DNA of 64,000 nt, taken from positions 5,580,001-5,644,000 of the forward strand of contig NZ_CP008896.1 of NCBI RefSeq assembly GCF_000730425.1, written 5' to 3'. Below, piece after piece: positions 17,515 through 26,700 of this stretch. A program made the translations under genes and the position numbers. Numbering within the stretch: the first letter of the stretch is position 1; each line of letters starts with the position of its first letter. Origin of the DNA: Pseudomonas fluorescens. Lineage in GTDB: Bacteria > Pseudomonadota > Gammaproteobacteria > Pseudomonadales > Pseudomonadaceae. The notes below the pieces were generated by a model. The model was not told the DNA's origin, ran no database searches, and saw nothing but the letters and a program-made list of their open reading frames with translations.

Positions 17515-18807
17515 TCAGAACTTGTACGTCATGCCCAGGCCGAAACCGTTGGCGCTGTTTTCGTACTTGGCGTTGTACGTCTGGCCCAACTGGTTGGAGC
17601 GACGGACCTTGACAGCTTCTTCCTGCAGGTACGAGTAGGCCAGGTCGATGGTCATGTTATCCATGACTGCGTAGCCCAGGCCAACACTGAAGATGGTCCG
17701 GTCGCCGGTAGGGATACGTGGCGAACGATCAGTGTTGTTGGTTGGCGACTGGTCGAAGGTCAGGCCGGTACGCACTACCACTTGCTTGGTCAACTGGTAC
17801 GACGTACCGACTGCGTAAGCCCAGGTATCGTGCCAGTTCTGGTCTTCCTTGATGGTACCCACCAGTGCTGGGGCTGCACCGCCGCCATTGCCGGCTGTCA
17901 CGCCTTCGTTGTTGACGGTGATGTCTTTCAGGCGGCTCCAGCGGGTCCAGGTCGCACCGGCATACAGCTTCCAGGCATCGTTCATGTCCTGGGTCACCGA
18001 CAGGTCCCAGGATTCAGGGGTGTCGATCTTCAGCGAAGCGTCATAGCGGTTGCCGCGCAGCAGCTGGCCTGGAACGCCGGTGCCTGGGGAGACTTCGGTG
18101 TGGCCTTCGAGCTTGTACTTCACTTTCGAGTGGTAGGTCAGGCCCACGCGGGTGGTGTCGGTGGCTTGTACCAGCACGCCAACGTTAAAGCCCAGGGCAG
18201 TATCGTCACCCTTGATCTTGATGTTGTTGACGGCGTTAGGCACTTGCGGCAGCGAAACGTCCGACTCCAATGTACCGGCGATGCGGTTGAAGGTCGGACC
18301 GAAACCTACGGACACCCGGTCGTTGAAGGCGTAGCTGACAGTCGGCTGGAAGGTGATGACCTTCACTTCGCTCTTGCTGCCAAAGCCGCGGCCCTGGAAG
18401 CCACGTTCGTAGTCAGTGACCAGACCGAACGGGGCATAGACACCGAAACCGACTGCCCATTGATCATTGAGTTTGTTGGTATAGAAACCGAACGGAACGG
18501 CAGTGAAAGGCACCATATCGCCTTTGTTGCTACCGCGGGTATTGGTATTGCCACTGACTTGGCTGATATCGGTGGATGCATCAATTGCGGCAACACCGCC
18601 CGATATTTGCTGGCCTTCAAGGCGAGCCATACCGGCAGGGTTGCCAAAAACGGTACTTGCATCATCGGCAGAAGAAGATCGGCCGGCGAAACCGGTACCC
18701 ATCCCGCTGACGCTCTGTTCGTTGAGGGCAAAGCCGCTTGCGAACAGTTGGGAAGAGGCCATGGCAACGGCAAGGCTAAGTGTGGTCTTGAGCATTACTT
18801 TTTTCAT
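17515..18807 (-). CDS. OmpP1/FadL family outer membrane transporter
   Basis: A 430-residue outer-membrane beta-barrel with a 24-residue signal peptide (cleavage after LFASG-type region) and a C-terminal Phe in the GLGMTYKF end, typical for Bam-dependent assembly. The plug-like N-terminal part has the FadL hallmark FGNPAGMARL (about 54-63). Relatives take up long-chain fatty acids or other hydrophobic compounds across the outer membrane. It has its own terminator and is monocistronic. The exact substrate is unknown. Confidence 0.92.
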   Translation of the reverse strand: MKKVMLKTTLSLAVAMASSQLFASGFALNEQSVSGMGTGFAGRSSSADDASTVFGNPAGMARLEGQQISGGVAAIDASTDISQVSGNTNTRGSNKGDMVPFTAVPFGFYTNKLNDQWAVGFGVYAPFGLVTDYERGFQGRGFGSKSEVKVITFQPTVSYAFNDRVSVGFGPTFNRIAGTLESDVSLPQVPNAVNNIKIKGDDTALGFNVGVLVQATDTTRVGLTYHSKVKYKLEGHTEVSPGTGVPGQLLRGNRYDASLKIDTPESWDLSVTQDMNDAWKLYAGATWTRWSRLKDITVNNEGVTAGNGGGAAPALVGTIKEDQNWHDTWAYAVGTSYQLTKQVVVRTGLTFDQSPTNNTDRSPRIPTGDRTIFSVGLGYAVMDNMTIDLAYSYLQEEAVKVRRSNQLGQTYNAKYENSANGFGLGMTYKF

Positions 18808-18953
18808 TATTAGAACTCCGAGGTGATCACCGCTGCGGAAAGTAGCAATAAAATTGACTGAGCGCTATAGGCTGTAACGTAGGAGATAGAGCGGTTTTGT
18901 AGGACAATCCGACCAAATTTGCGGGTTTTTGCCGAATCTTGCAAAGTGCCCGA

Positions 18954-19436
18954 TCAGCAGGCGACCTGATTCATTGGGTTTACACAGGTTTGCCAAGCCT
19001 GCGTGTAATCGCGCAACCGGCCCTGGGGGTGAAATATTTCTTTCCAGATACGGGCCATGGCCAGCAGGTCGTCGGGTCGGGGCAGTTCGGGACGATGTTG
19101 CTCCACCAGCAACCAGGCAATAGCGGTGGCGTAGCGCAGGTTGACCGTCAGTTCCAACTGCGGCCCGCTGAGGAAGGCGTGCTGGCTTGCGAGGCCCCGC
19201 ACCAGGCTGGCACGTTCCGGGTCACGGGCCAGATAGTTGTCCCACAGGGCTCTGTGACGTGACTCGGTAATGCGATACAGGCCGTGGCCGCGCCGGTCAT
19301 GCAAGGCAGAGCCCAGTTCCGATTGGCTGGCGGCAACCCCCAGCAGCAGGGTTTCTGCGGTCTGGCTGTGGCGACCGAGGTAAATCAGCGTGGGTCGGAT
19401 CACGTAGCGACACAATTCGCCGGCGGCAATGCCCAT
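18954..19436 (-). CDS. Conserved hypothetical protein (160 aa)
   Basis: A 160-residue soluble protein starting at an ATG four bases after GAGGG. It contains ELCRYVIRPTLIYLGRHS, a segment ESRHRALWDNYLARDP and a mostly helical make-up; no signal peptide or membrane span is seen. I recall similar unannotated proteins in Pseudomonas, and some phage-linked proteins share this look, but I cannot assign a function. It stands alone between the FadL-type porin gene and a small gene transcribed in the same direction. Confidence 0.75.
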   Translation of the reverse strand: MGIAAGELCRYVIRPTLIYLGRHSQTAETLLLGVAASQSELGSALHDRRGHGLYRITESRHRALWDNYLARDPERASLVRGLASQHAFLSGPQLELTVNLRYATAIAWLLVEQHRPELPRPDDLLAMARIWKEIFHPQGRLRDYTQAWQTCVNPMNQVAC

Positions 19437-19665
19437 AAAACCCTCGAAACCTTGAAAGTGGTCGACGAGGCCTGAGAAGGGGGGGGCTTGGCAGCGGTGG
19501 GTCGGATCTCAGGCTCGCCGGAGGCGGAACAGGCCGCCTGAGTTGAAGTGTAGTGTCAGATTTACGATGTAAAGGACTGTTTTTAAAATATTTCTGTTTG
19601 GTGGTTATAGACGTTATATCGGTTTGGCCTAAAGGAAGCCGACAGAAACCCGAATCGCGGGCAAT

Positions 19666-19695
19666 AAAAAACCCTGCCTTGCGGGCAGGGTTTTC
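19666..19695 (-). terminator. Intrinsic terminator after the 74-residue gene
   Basis: An 11-bp stem AAAACCCTGCC/GGCAGGGTTTT with a T run on the minus strand, lying about 20 bases after the stop of the small minus-strand gene. Confidence 0.88.
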
Positions 19696-19715
19696 GATGT
19701 TCAGCGTCGGGTCAA

Positions 19716-19940
19716 TCAGGCAACCAGGGCCTGACGGGTACGCTCGATCACGGCCTGCAGCGGCTCTGCGCTGGAGTATTGATCGGGGTACAGGCGTTCG
19801 CTGTGACGAGCGATGCCGTGTTCGTTGACCAGGGTGAAGCTGAAGCAGCCTTTGCGAGCGGCCATGATCAGGCAGTTCATTGGAGCAAAAGCATTGGTTA
19901 GGGTGCGAATGGCATCCTGAGTATGGATTTGAGTGGACAT
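19716..19940 (-). CDS. Conserved hypothetical protein (74 aa)
   Basis: A 74-residue protein with a strong terminator directly after it. The sequence has a hydrophobic core segment (FAPMNCLIMAA) and charged ends, and looks globular (alpha/beta) rather than membrane-bound. I recall related short proteins in fluorescent pseudomonads but no function. An AGGA site lies about 11 bases before the ATG. Directly upstream, two AACGTT palindromes (19982-19995) may mark an operator. Confidence 0.72.
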   Translation of the reverse strand: MSTQIHTQDAIRTLTNAFAPMNCLIMAARKGCFSFTLVNEHGIARHSERLYPDQYSSAEPLQAVIERTRQALVA

Positions 19941-20415
19941 ATTATTGGTGTTCCTACAAATGACACGGATAAGAACCGTGCAACGTTAAAACGTTCCAGT
20001 GACGCTGATCACCATTGATCATGCGAAGAACCCGACTGGAACAAAGCAGCCAGTTTGAAGCGCTGAATAGTTTGGCGCGCTTGGGCTGGCAGGTAGGTAC
20101 TTAGGAGGGCAGGCAACACAACAGGGGCAAAGGTTCTGGGCCCAGGGTGAAGATCCTGATCAATTTGCAGGTTGGTTCGGTCAGAGTATGGAAACTTCGC
20201 GACACCCTTTGCATTGTTCAAAGGCAGTGTCGTCGCAAGTGATACCTGGAAACCATCGAGGTGGTCGATCCCATCAAGATTGACAGAACTTCTCTTCAGG
20301 GAAGTTACGTCGCGGGGATTTGTTCGACCAGAATTGACTTTCAGCTTGGTACTAACGCCGCGGATAGTAATAGCTTGAAACGGGTAAAGCAAGTGTGTTA
20401 GCGAAAATATTTCAA
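19941..20415. other. Intergenic region of 475 bases with no convincing gene
   Basis: This stretch is less G+C-rich than its neighbours. I see paired AACGTT repeats at 19982-19995 and a 27-codon frame at 20021-20104 with no good ribosome site. An open frame on the minus strand crosses the rest (20009-20419), but its composition is not like Pseudomonas coding sequence. The region could hold a small RNA or be a remnant. Confidence 0.5.
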
Positions 20416-20721
20416 TCAACCGCCCATAAGCCCGCGATAAATCAGCACCGTGGCTGCGGCAGCCAACGAACAGCCCAGCGCGTAGGCGGCTAGGGTCAGG
20501 CGCAGGGATTGGCCGGTTTCGATCACGCTCATCACATCACCCATGTCGTTGACCCGCCCGTCACCCAGCTCGATGCACAGGCTGACTGCTGTGAATGCGG
20601 CTGACAACAGGATGGCGATGGCAAACAGCGCGCCATCAGGGGAGGGCAGCACGGCATTGATCCCCAGGGAAATCACGCAAATGGCGAGCAGCAGCAGTGC
20701 GAACACCAGAATTCCTCTCAT
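20416..20721 (-). CDS. Small predicted membrane protein (101 aa)
   Basis: A 101-residue protein with two or three hydrophobic segments: about residues 4-22, 31-48 and 77-97, separated by a short acidic loop (ELGDGRVNDMGDV). The ATG at 20721 follows AAGGAGGG at a somewhat long distance of ten bases. No family is recognised. It is probably an inner-membrane protein of unknown role. Confidence 0.7.
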   Translation of the reverse strand: MRGILVFALLLLAICVISLGINAVLPSPDGALFAIAILLSAAFTAVSLCIELGDGRVNDMGDVMSVIETGQSLRLTLAAYALGCSLAAAATVLIYRGLMGG

Positions 20722-21178
20722 GACACGGCGTCCCTCCTTGCAATAGGGCAAACAGTGTGGCGAGCCCGGTGGCGTTTGAAAAGTGACGCTTGTGTGTCAC
20801 CCGTAACGTTTTGCCACGGTTCTGGGCCACAAAACAGCAGGGATACGATCTCCAGGCAGGCAGTTGTGCACATTGGTTGCGCAGTGTGTCACCGGGTTGG
20901 GGCGCAGCCGGATGGCCCCTCGGATGCCTGCATCAAAAATTTAAGTCAATGAAAAATCTGGCTTTTTTTTATTGGTGAAAAAATCGTCAGTTTAAGCGCG
21001 GCCCCCGCTCCATGGGCCTTTGAGCGCGTTAAAGCATGGTTGTCCACTGAGTTATCCACAGCTTCTGTGGATTGTCCCAAGCGCTTGCTCTAGAACGGGC
21101 GTGCAGGGTTTTTTCAGCTTTACCCGTACGAAAAAAGGAGTAGAGTGGCGCGCCTTCCGTTCTGCCCTACAGTGCTTT
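20722..21178. other. Intergenic region with a DnaA-box palindrome
   Basis: A stretch of 457 bases has no convincing gene. It holds the upstream region of the small membrane protein gene on one side and of the Sel1-like gene on the other, A/T-rich runs near 20935-20985, and a DnaA-box inverted pair at 21052-21074. Confidence 0.6.
21052..21074. promoter_or_regulatory. DnaA-box-like inverted pair
   Basis: TTATCCACA (21052-21060) is a perfect E. coli-type DnaA box. Five bases later TGTGGATTG gives a second, weaker box in the opposite direction, so ATCCACA and TGTGGAT can pair. It lies about 105 bases before the Sel1-like gene. Confidence 0.55.
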
Positions 21179-21502
21179 ATGAAGTTTCGCTCAGTATCAC
21201 CTTCTGTTACCGACAACCCTCCCAGTGTTACCACGCCCAAGCGTTTCTCTTTGAAAGTCGCCTTGTGGCTGCTGGATAACCCTCGCATTGGCGATAACCC
21301 CAATATCAAGCATTTCGCCGGGCGCTTGCTCAAGCAGCCGGCCCGTGAAGGGGTGGTCGTGGCTCAGAGCCGCCTGGGTCTGTTGATGTGTCGCGAGTGC
21401 GGCAATGCCCGGGACCGCCGCATCGGCCATGACCTCCTGCGCCAGGCCGCCCGTGCCGGCGACCTTGGCGCCCAGCGTGAACTGGGCCAGATCAAAGACT
21501 GA
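21179..21502 (+). CDS. Sel1-repeat-like small protein
   Basis: A 107-residue protein whose second half (about 48-105) looks like tetratricopeptide/Sel1-type helices (VVAQSRLGLLM, IGHDLLRQAARAGDLGAQRELGQI). The N-terminus is Ser/Pro/Thr-rich. Pseudomonas proteins of this kind are annotated as Sel1-repeat family; such repeats mediate protein contacts. No clear ribosome site lies before the ATG at 21179, so the start is uncertain. It is followed by rmuC after about 60 bases in the same direction. Confidence 0.7.
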   Translation: MKFRSVSPSVTDNPPSVTTPKRFSLKVALWLLDNPRIGDNPNIKHFAGRLLKQPAREGVVVAQSRLGLLMCRECGNARDRRIGHDLLRQAARAGDLGAQRELGQIKD

Positions 21503-21563
21503 GCTGTCCACGAAGCGCGTGCTTGGTTAACCTTCCTCTTTTACCGTAATGGCAGGAATGGCT

Positions 21564-23042
21564 ATGGCTTTTGACTGGACCAGTGTTGCGCTGGGCCTCG
21601 CCGCTGCGGCGTTGCCTCTGTTGGTCCTGTGCTGGCAGATCCAGCGCCGCCTGAATGCACGCAGCGCCGGCTGGGAGCTGCTGGAAGAGCGCCTGGCCAC
21701 CGCGCAGATGGCCCAGGAAGGGCTGGCTGCGCAACTGGACGCCAGCCGTGATGAGATCAGCGACCTGAGCCAGGCCAATGCCGCCAAGCAGGCGGACCTG
21801 GCGGCTGTTCGCCGGGAGGTCGAACTGCTGCAGATCGATCGTGATAACGCCCGTGATGCCGCTCATGCCTGGAACATCGAGCGCTCTGCCAAGGAAGGCG
21901 AGCTACGCCGCCTAGACGCTTTGTCGGCCTCCCTGCGTGCCGAACTGCGTGAGCAACAGGACAGCCATCAACAACGCCTCAACGACCTGCAAGGCTCACG
22001 GGATGAGTTGCGTGCGCAGTTCGCCGAACTGGCGGGGAAAATTTTCGACGAACGCGAGCAGCGGTTTGCCGAGACCAGCCAGCAACGCCTCGGGCAATTG
22101 CTTGACCCGTTGAAGGAACGCATCCAGTCGTTCGAAAAGCGCGTGGAGGAAAGCTATCAGAACGAGGCGCGGGAGCGCTTTTCCCTGGCCAAGGAGCTGG
22201 AGCGCCTACAGCAATTGAACCTGCGCCTGTCGGACGAAGCCACCAACCTGACCCGCGCCCTTAAAGGGCAGAAAACCCAGGGCAACTGGGGCGAGTTGAT
22301 TCTGGAGCGGGTGCTGGAACATGCCGGTCTGGAGAAAGGCCGCGAGTACCAGACCCAGGTCAGCCTCAAGGGCCCGGATGGTGAGCGTTTCCAGCCGGAT
22401 GTGCTGATCATGCTGCCGGGCGACAAGCAGGTGGTGGTGGACTCCAAGGTCAGCCTGACGGCTTATCAGCAGTACGTGGCGGCCGATGACGAGATGATCG
22501 GCCAGGTCGCCCTCAAACAGCATGTGCTGTCGCTGCGCAACCATGTCAAAGGCTTGGCCAGCAAGGACTATAAACGTCTGGAAGGCCTGCACAGCCTGGA
22601 TTTCGTGTTGCTGTTCGTGCCTATCGAAGCGGCGTTCTCGGCAGCGTTGCAGGCGGAGCCGAATCTGTTCCAAGAGGCTTTCGACCGCCATATCGTGATT
22701 GTCAGTCCGACCACTTTGCTGGCGACCCTGCGGGTGATCGACAGCCTTTGGAAGCAGGAACGGCAAAGCCAGAATGCCCGGGAAATCGCCGAACGTGCTG
22801 GCTGGCTGTACGATAAGTTCGTGCTGTTTATCCAGGACCTGGATGAAGTGGGCAACCGCCTGCAGCAGTTGGATAAGGCTTACAGTGCGGCACGCAATAA
22901 GCTTACCGATGGTCGCGGAAATCTGGTCAGTCGCGTCGAGCAATTGAAGCTGCTGGGCGCGCGCGCGAGCAAAGGCTTGCCGTCCGATCTGTTGGAGAAG
23001 GCGATGACCGACGAAGATGGCGTGGTGCAACTCCCTGACTAA
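21564..23042 (+). CDS. rmuC: DNA recombination protein RmuC
   Basis: RmuC proteins limit inversions between short inverted repeats and are predicted nucleases. The 492-residue product has an N-terminal membrane anchor (about residues 4-22), a long coiled coil (about 30-180) rich in Glu, Gln, Arg and Leu, and the conserved RmuC core containing KTQGNWGELILERVLE and VDSKVSLTAYQQY, then FVPIEAAF. The ATG at 21564 has AGGA six bases upstream; ATGs at 21549 and 21558 are in frame, so the start may be five residues earlier. Confidence 0.93.
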   Translation: MAFDWTSVALGLAAAALPLLVLCWQIQRRLNARSAGWELLEERLATAQMAQEGLAAQLDASRDEISDLSQANAAKQADLAAVRREVELLQIDRDNARDAAHAWNIERSAKEGELRRLDALSASLRAELREQQDSHQQRLNDLQGSRDELRAQFAELAGKIFDEREQRFAETSQQRLGQLLDPLKERIQSFEKRVEESYQNEARERFSLAKELERLQQLNLRLSDEATNLTRALKGQKTQGNWGELILERVLEHAGLEKGREYQTQVSLKGPDGERFQPDVLIMLPGDKQVVVDSKVSLTAYQQYVAADDEMIGQVALKQHVLSLRNHVKGLASKDYKRLEGLHSLDFVLLFVPIEAAFSAALQAEPNLFQEAFDRHIVIVSPTTLLATLRVIDSLWKQERQSQNAREIAERAGWLYDKFVLFIQDLDEVGNRLQQLDKAYSAARNKLTDGRGNLVSRVEQLKLLGARASKGLPSDLLEKAMTDEDGVVQLPD

Positions 23043-23077
23043 ACGCAGCACCCACATTTGATCGGATGCGCGGCTGA

Positions 23078-26000
23078 TTACAACGGTAAATGCCGGTTCA
23101 GCAGCGCTCGCAACGCCGCCGGCTTCACTGGCTTGGCCAGGTAGTCCAACCCCGCCGCGTGCACCTCGGCCACCCTCTCCGGCCGGCCGTCGGCGCTGAT
23201 CACCACCCCTGGGATCGGCTCTGCCAACTGCGCGCGCAGCCAGCCCATCAACTCGGTACCTGTTTCGCCGTGGTCCAGGTGGTAATCCACCAGCGCCAAT
23301 TGCGGGCGCATGCCTTCGGCCAGCAACGCCGCGCATTGCGCCTGGTCGCGTGCGGTCCAGACCTGGCAACCCCAACGGCTTAACAGGCTGCGCATGCCAA
23401 TCAGGATGCTGTCTTCATTGTCCACGCACAGCACCTGGGCACCGCTCAGCGGCATGCCCTTTTCTGCCGTGGCCTGCACCTGCAGGCGGGTCTGGGTCTT
23501 GGCCAGCGGCACACTGACACTGAACACGCTGCCTTTGCCTGGCCAGGAGCGTACGCGCAAGCGGTGACCGAGCACGCGGCACAGCCCATCGGCGATTGCC
23601 AGGCCAAGACCCAGTCCCTTCTCGGCACGGGTCTGGTGGCTATCCAGGCGCTTGAATTCCTCGAAAATCACCTTCTGTTTATCCAGAGGAATACCCGGGC
23701 CACGGTCCCACACCTCCAGGCGCAGTTCACCGCGCCGACGTCGCACACCCAGCAGTACCGGGCCGTGGGCATAACGGAAAGCGTTGGTCAGAAAGTTCTG
23801 CAGGATCCGCCGCAGCAGCTTGATATCGCTGTCGATGCGCAAGCGGCTGCCGCGCAGTCGGAAACGCAAGCCTTGCTCCTGGGCCAGTACCTTGAACTCC
23901 GCGCCCAGGGTGTCGAACAGCTCACTCAAGGCAAATGGCTGGCGTTGCGGGTTGATCTTGCCGTTTTCCAGGCGTGAGATATCCAGCAAGTCGCTGATCA
24001 GGTCTTCGGCCGAACGCAACGAACTGTCCAGATGCTGCACCAGTTGCCGGGCCTCGCCGGACAGTCCTTCGCTCTGGTGGGAGAGGGCGGCGGAGAACAG
24101 TCGTGCGGCGTTCAGCGGTTGCATCAGGTCATGGCTGACGGCGGCAAGGAAGCGGGTTTTCGATTGGTTGGCCGACTCGGCCACGCCTTTGGCATCGGTC
24201 AGGGCGACGTTGAGTTGCGACAGTTCATGGGTGCGCTCGGTAACCCGCTGCTCCAGGCCCTCATTGGCTTCGGTCAGGGCCTGCTCGGCCTCGCGGAACG
24301 CGGTGATGTCGGTGAAACTCATGACAAACCCGCCACCTGGCATCGGGTTGCCGATCAGTTCGATCACCCGGCCGTTGGGGAACAGTCGTTCCGATGTATG
24401 CGCCCGGCCCTGGCGCATCCAGTGCAGGCGCCGCGCCACATGCACTTCGGCTTCGCCTGGGCCACACAGGCCGCGTTCGGCGTTGTAGCGAATAATGTCG
24501 GCAATCGGCCGGCCAACGCTGATCAGGCCGTCGGGGTAGTTGAATAGCTCCAGATAGCGGCGGTTCCAGGCCACCAGCCTGAGGGACTGGTCCACCACAC
24601 TGATGCCTTGGGTGATGTTCTCGATTGCACCTTGTAGCAGCGCACGGTTGAATTGCAGCACTTCAGAGGCTTCGTCAGCGATACGGACTACATCCTCCAA
24701 CTGCATTTCGCGGCCTTCAATTGCGGCTTTCACCACCGCTCGCGTCGATGAGGCCCCCAGTACGCCGGCCAGCAGCCGTTCGGTGTGGGCGATCCAGTCG
24801 TTGTCGGCATTCTGATTGGGGTTAAAGCCCTTGCCTTGGCGGTAGGCGAAGCGGATGAAACTTTGTTGCGCCCGTTCCTCGCCAACAAAGCGCGCCGCCA
24901 GGCTCAACAGGTCATTGATCTGCACCGACAGCATGGAACGGGCACTGGCGCGCTGGCTGGTTTCCTGGCCGATAAAGCGTCCGGCCTGCCAGTGTTCCGA
25001 CACGCGTGTGCGCGACAGCACCGACACCCAGGCAAACAGGGTGAAGTTACCGGCCAAAGACAGCACCACCCCTTGGGTCAGTGGCGTGATCGGCAGCCCC
25101 AGCGGGTTGCCATGCAGCCAGGACAGGCCCGGGAATATATCCAGTGACCAGCCCAGGCTATGGGCGGCAATGGGCAGCACCAGGGTGTAGAACCACAGGA
25201 AAGTACCTGCCGCCAGGCCGGCAAACACGCCGCGCCGGTTGGCCTGTTTCCAGTACAGCGCGCCGAGCATCGCCGGTGCCAGTTGGGTCACGGCGGCAAA
25301 CGCGATCTGGCCGATGGTCGCCAGGCTGGCGGTGGAGCCGAGCAGGCGATAGCTGACATAGGCCAGCAACAGGATAATCACGATGCTGACCCGGCGTACC
25401 GAGAGCATCCAGTGGCGGAATACTTCGAACGGGCGCTCGGCGTTGGTGCGGCGCAGCAGCCACGGTAGCAGCATATCGTTGGAGACCATGGTCGACAGCG
25501 CCACGCTGGCGACGATGACCATACCGGTTGCCGCCGAAGCACCACCGATAAACGCCAGCAGCGCCAGGGCTGGATGGGCTTCGGCCAGGGGCAGGCTGAT
25601 CACGTAGGAGTCCGGCAACACTGAGCTTGGCAGCAACATTTTGCCGCCCAGGGCAATCGGCACCACAAACAGCGCAGCCAGCACCAGGTAAGCCGGGAAC
25701 ACCCACTTGGCCAGGCGCAAGTCCTGGGGCTCGATGTTCTCTACCACGGTCACGTGGAATTGGCGGGGCAGGCAGATGATCGCCATCATTGCCACGCCGG
25801 TCTGCACCACCATCGATGGCCAGTTGACGGTCTCTTTCCAGTATTCCTCCAGCCTCGGCGCGAGCATCGCCTGGCTGAACAGGTCGTTGAAACCGTCGTA
25901 GAGGCCGTAGGTAACAAACGCACCGACTGCCAGAAACGCGAACAACTTGACCAGGGACTCGAAGGCAATCGCCAGCACCATGCCACGGTGGTGTTCCGTC

Positions 26001-26548
26001 GCATCGAGGTTGCGGGTACCGAACACAATGGTGAATAGCGCCAGCACCAGGGACACAATCAGCGCGGTGTCCTGGGCCCGCGTACCGGTGGCATCGGCGC
26101 CGGCGCCAATCAGCAGGTTGACCCCCAGCACGATGCCTTTGAGTTGCAGTGCAATGTACGGCAGCACGCCCACCAGGCAGATCAGCGCTACCACCACGGC
26201 CAGGGACTGGGACTTGCCATAGCGCGCGGCAATAAAGTCGGCGATAGAGGTGATGTTTTCCTGCTTGCTGATCAGCACCATCTTTTGCAGGACCCAGGGC
26301 GCCAATACCAGAAGCAGGACGGGGCCCAGGTAGATCGGTAAAAATGCCCACAGTTGTTCGGCGGCCTGGCCTACGGCACCAAAGAAGGTCCAACTGGTGC
26401 AATACACCGCCAGTGACAGGCTATACACCCAGGCACGTACCCGTGGCGGCAGCGGCGCGTGGCGGCGGTCACCGTAGAAGGCGATGGCAAACATAATGGC
26501 CATGTAGGCCAGGGCAACGGCGGCGATCAGCCCGCTGGACAGCGTCAT
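23078..26548 (-). CDS. Hybrid sensor kinase with sodium:solute symporter domain (MxtR/CrbS type)
   Basis: A 1156-residue protein with, in order, an SLC5-like symporter domain of about 13 membrane spans (first ~500 residues), a linker, a PAS domain (with NRALLQGAIENITQGISVVD at its start), a coiled segment, a histidine kinase core with the phospho-acceptor His in AVSHDLMQPLNAAR, an ATPase domain (EKGLGLGLAIADGL) and a C-terminal receiver with the Asp in LALVDYHLD. This matches PA3271 (MxtR) and CrbS, which act with the response regulator ErdR/CrbR in control of acetate use. The regulator gene is not nearby. The ATG at 26548 is chosen for its GGAG site. Confidence 0.9.
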   Translation of the reverse strand: MTLSSGLIAAVALAYMAIMFAIAFYGDRRHAPLPPRVRAWVYSLSLAVYCTSWTFFGAVGQAAEQLWAFLPIYLGPVLLLVLAPWVLQKMVLISKQENITSIADFIAARYGKSQSLAVVVALICLVGVLPYIALQLKGIVLGVNLLIGAGADATGTRAQDTALIVSLVLALFTIVFGTRNLDATEHHRGMVLAIAFESLVKLFAFLAVGAFVTYGLYDGFNDLFSQAMLAPRLEEYWKETVNWPSMVVQTGVAMMAIICLPRQFHVTVVENIEPQDLRLAKWVFPAYLVLAALFVVPIALGGKMLLPSSVLPDSYVISLPLAEAHPALALLAFIGGASAATGMVIVASVALSTMVSNDMLLPWLLRRTNAERPFEVFRHWMLSVRRVSIVIILLLAYVSYRLLGSTASLATIGQIAFAAVTQLAPAMLGALYWKQANRRGVFAGLAAGTFLWFYTLVLPIAAHSLGWSLDIFPGLSWLHGNPLGLPITPLTQGVVLSLAGNFTLFAWVSVLSRTRVSEHWQAGRFIGQETSQRASARSMLSVQINDLLSLAARFVGEERAQQSFIRFAYRQGKGFNPNQNADNDWIAHTERLLAGVLGASSTRAVVKAAIEGREMQLEDVVRIADEASEVLQFNRALLQGAIENITQGISVVDQSLRLVAWNRRYLELFNYPDGLISVGRPIADIIRYNAERGLCGPGEAEVHVARRLHWMRQGRAHTSERLFPNGRVIELIGNPMPGGGFVMSFTDITAFREAEQALTEANEGLEQRVTERTHELSQLNVALTDAKGVAESANQSKTRFLAAVSHDLMQPLNAARLFSAALSHQSEGLSGEARQLVQHLDSSLRSAEDLISDLLDISRLENGKINPQRQPFALSELFDTLGAEFKVLAQEQGLRFRLRGSRLRIDSDIKLLRRILQNFLTNAFRYAHGPVLLGVRRRRGELRLEVWDRGPGIPLDKQKVIFEEFKRLDSHQTRAEKGLGLGLAIADGLCRVLGHRLRVRSWPGKGSVFSVSVPLAKTQTRLQVQATAEKGMPLSGAQVLCVDNEDSILIGMRSLLSRWGCQVWTARDQAQCAALLAEGMRPQLALVDYHLDHGETGTELMGWLRAQLAEPIPGVVISADGRPERVAEVHAAGLDYLAKPVKPAALRALLNRHLPL

Positions 26549-26642
26549 GAGTACTCCGGACATAAGAACACCCAGGCATTCCCAGGCCCGGGGCGACAGT
26601 CTCGCATGATGCACGGGGTTAGTCAGTGTCGACGAAGGTCGC

Positions 26643-26700
26643 GTAGGGGCCGGCTAGCCGGTGATGGGAGGTTCGCTATCGCCGCTAAGCCGGCCCCTAC
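26643..26700. repeat. REP-like inverted pair (GTAGGGGCCGGCT type)
   Basis: Two inverted arms (26643-26655 and 26688-26700) of a second REP family enclose smaller palindromes. One arm overlaps the stop codon of the ybaN-like gene. Confidence 0.85.

Noticed and set aside
20009-20419. 136-codon minus-strand frame in the gene-free region
   Set aside because: Weak codon bias, no ribosome site, no family resemblance. Left as an intergenic region.
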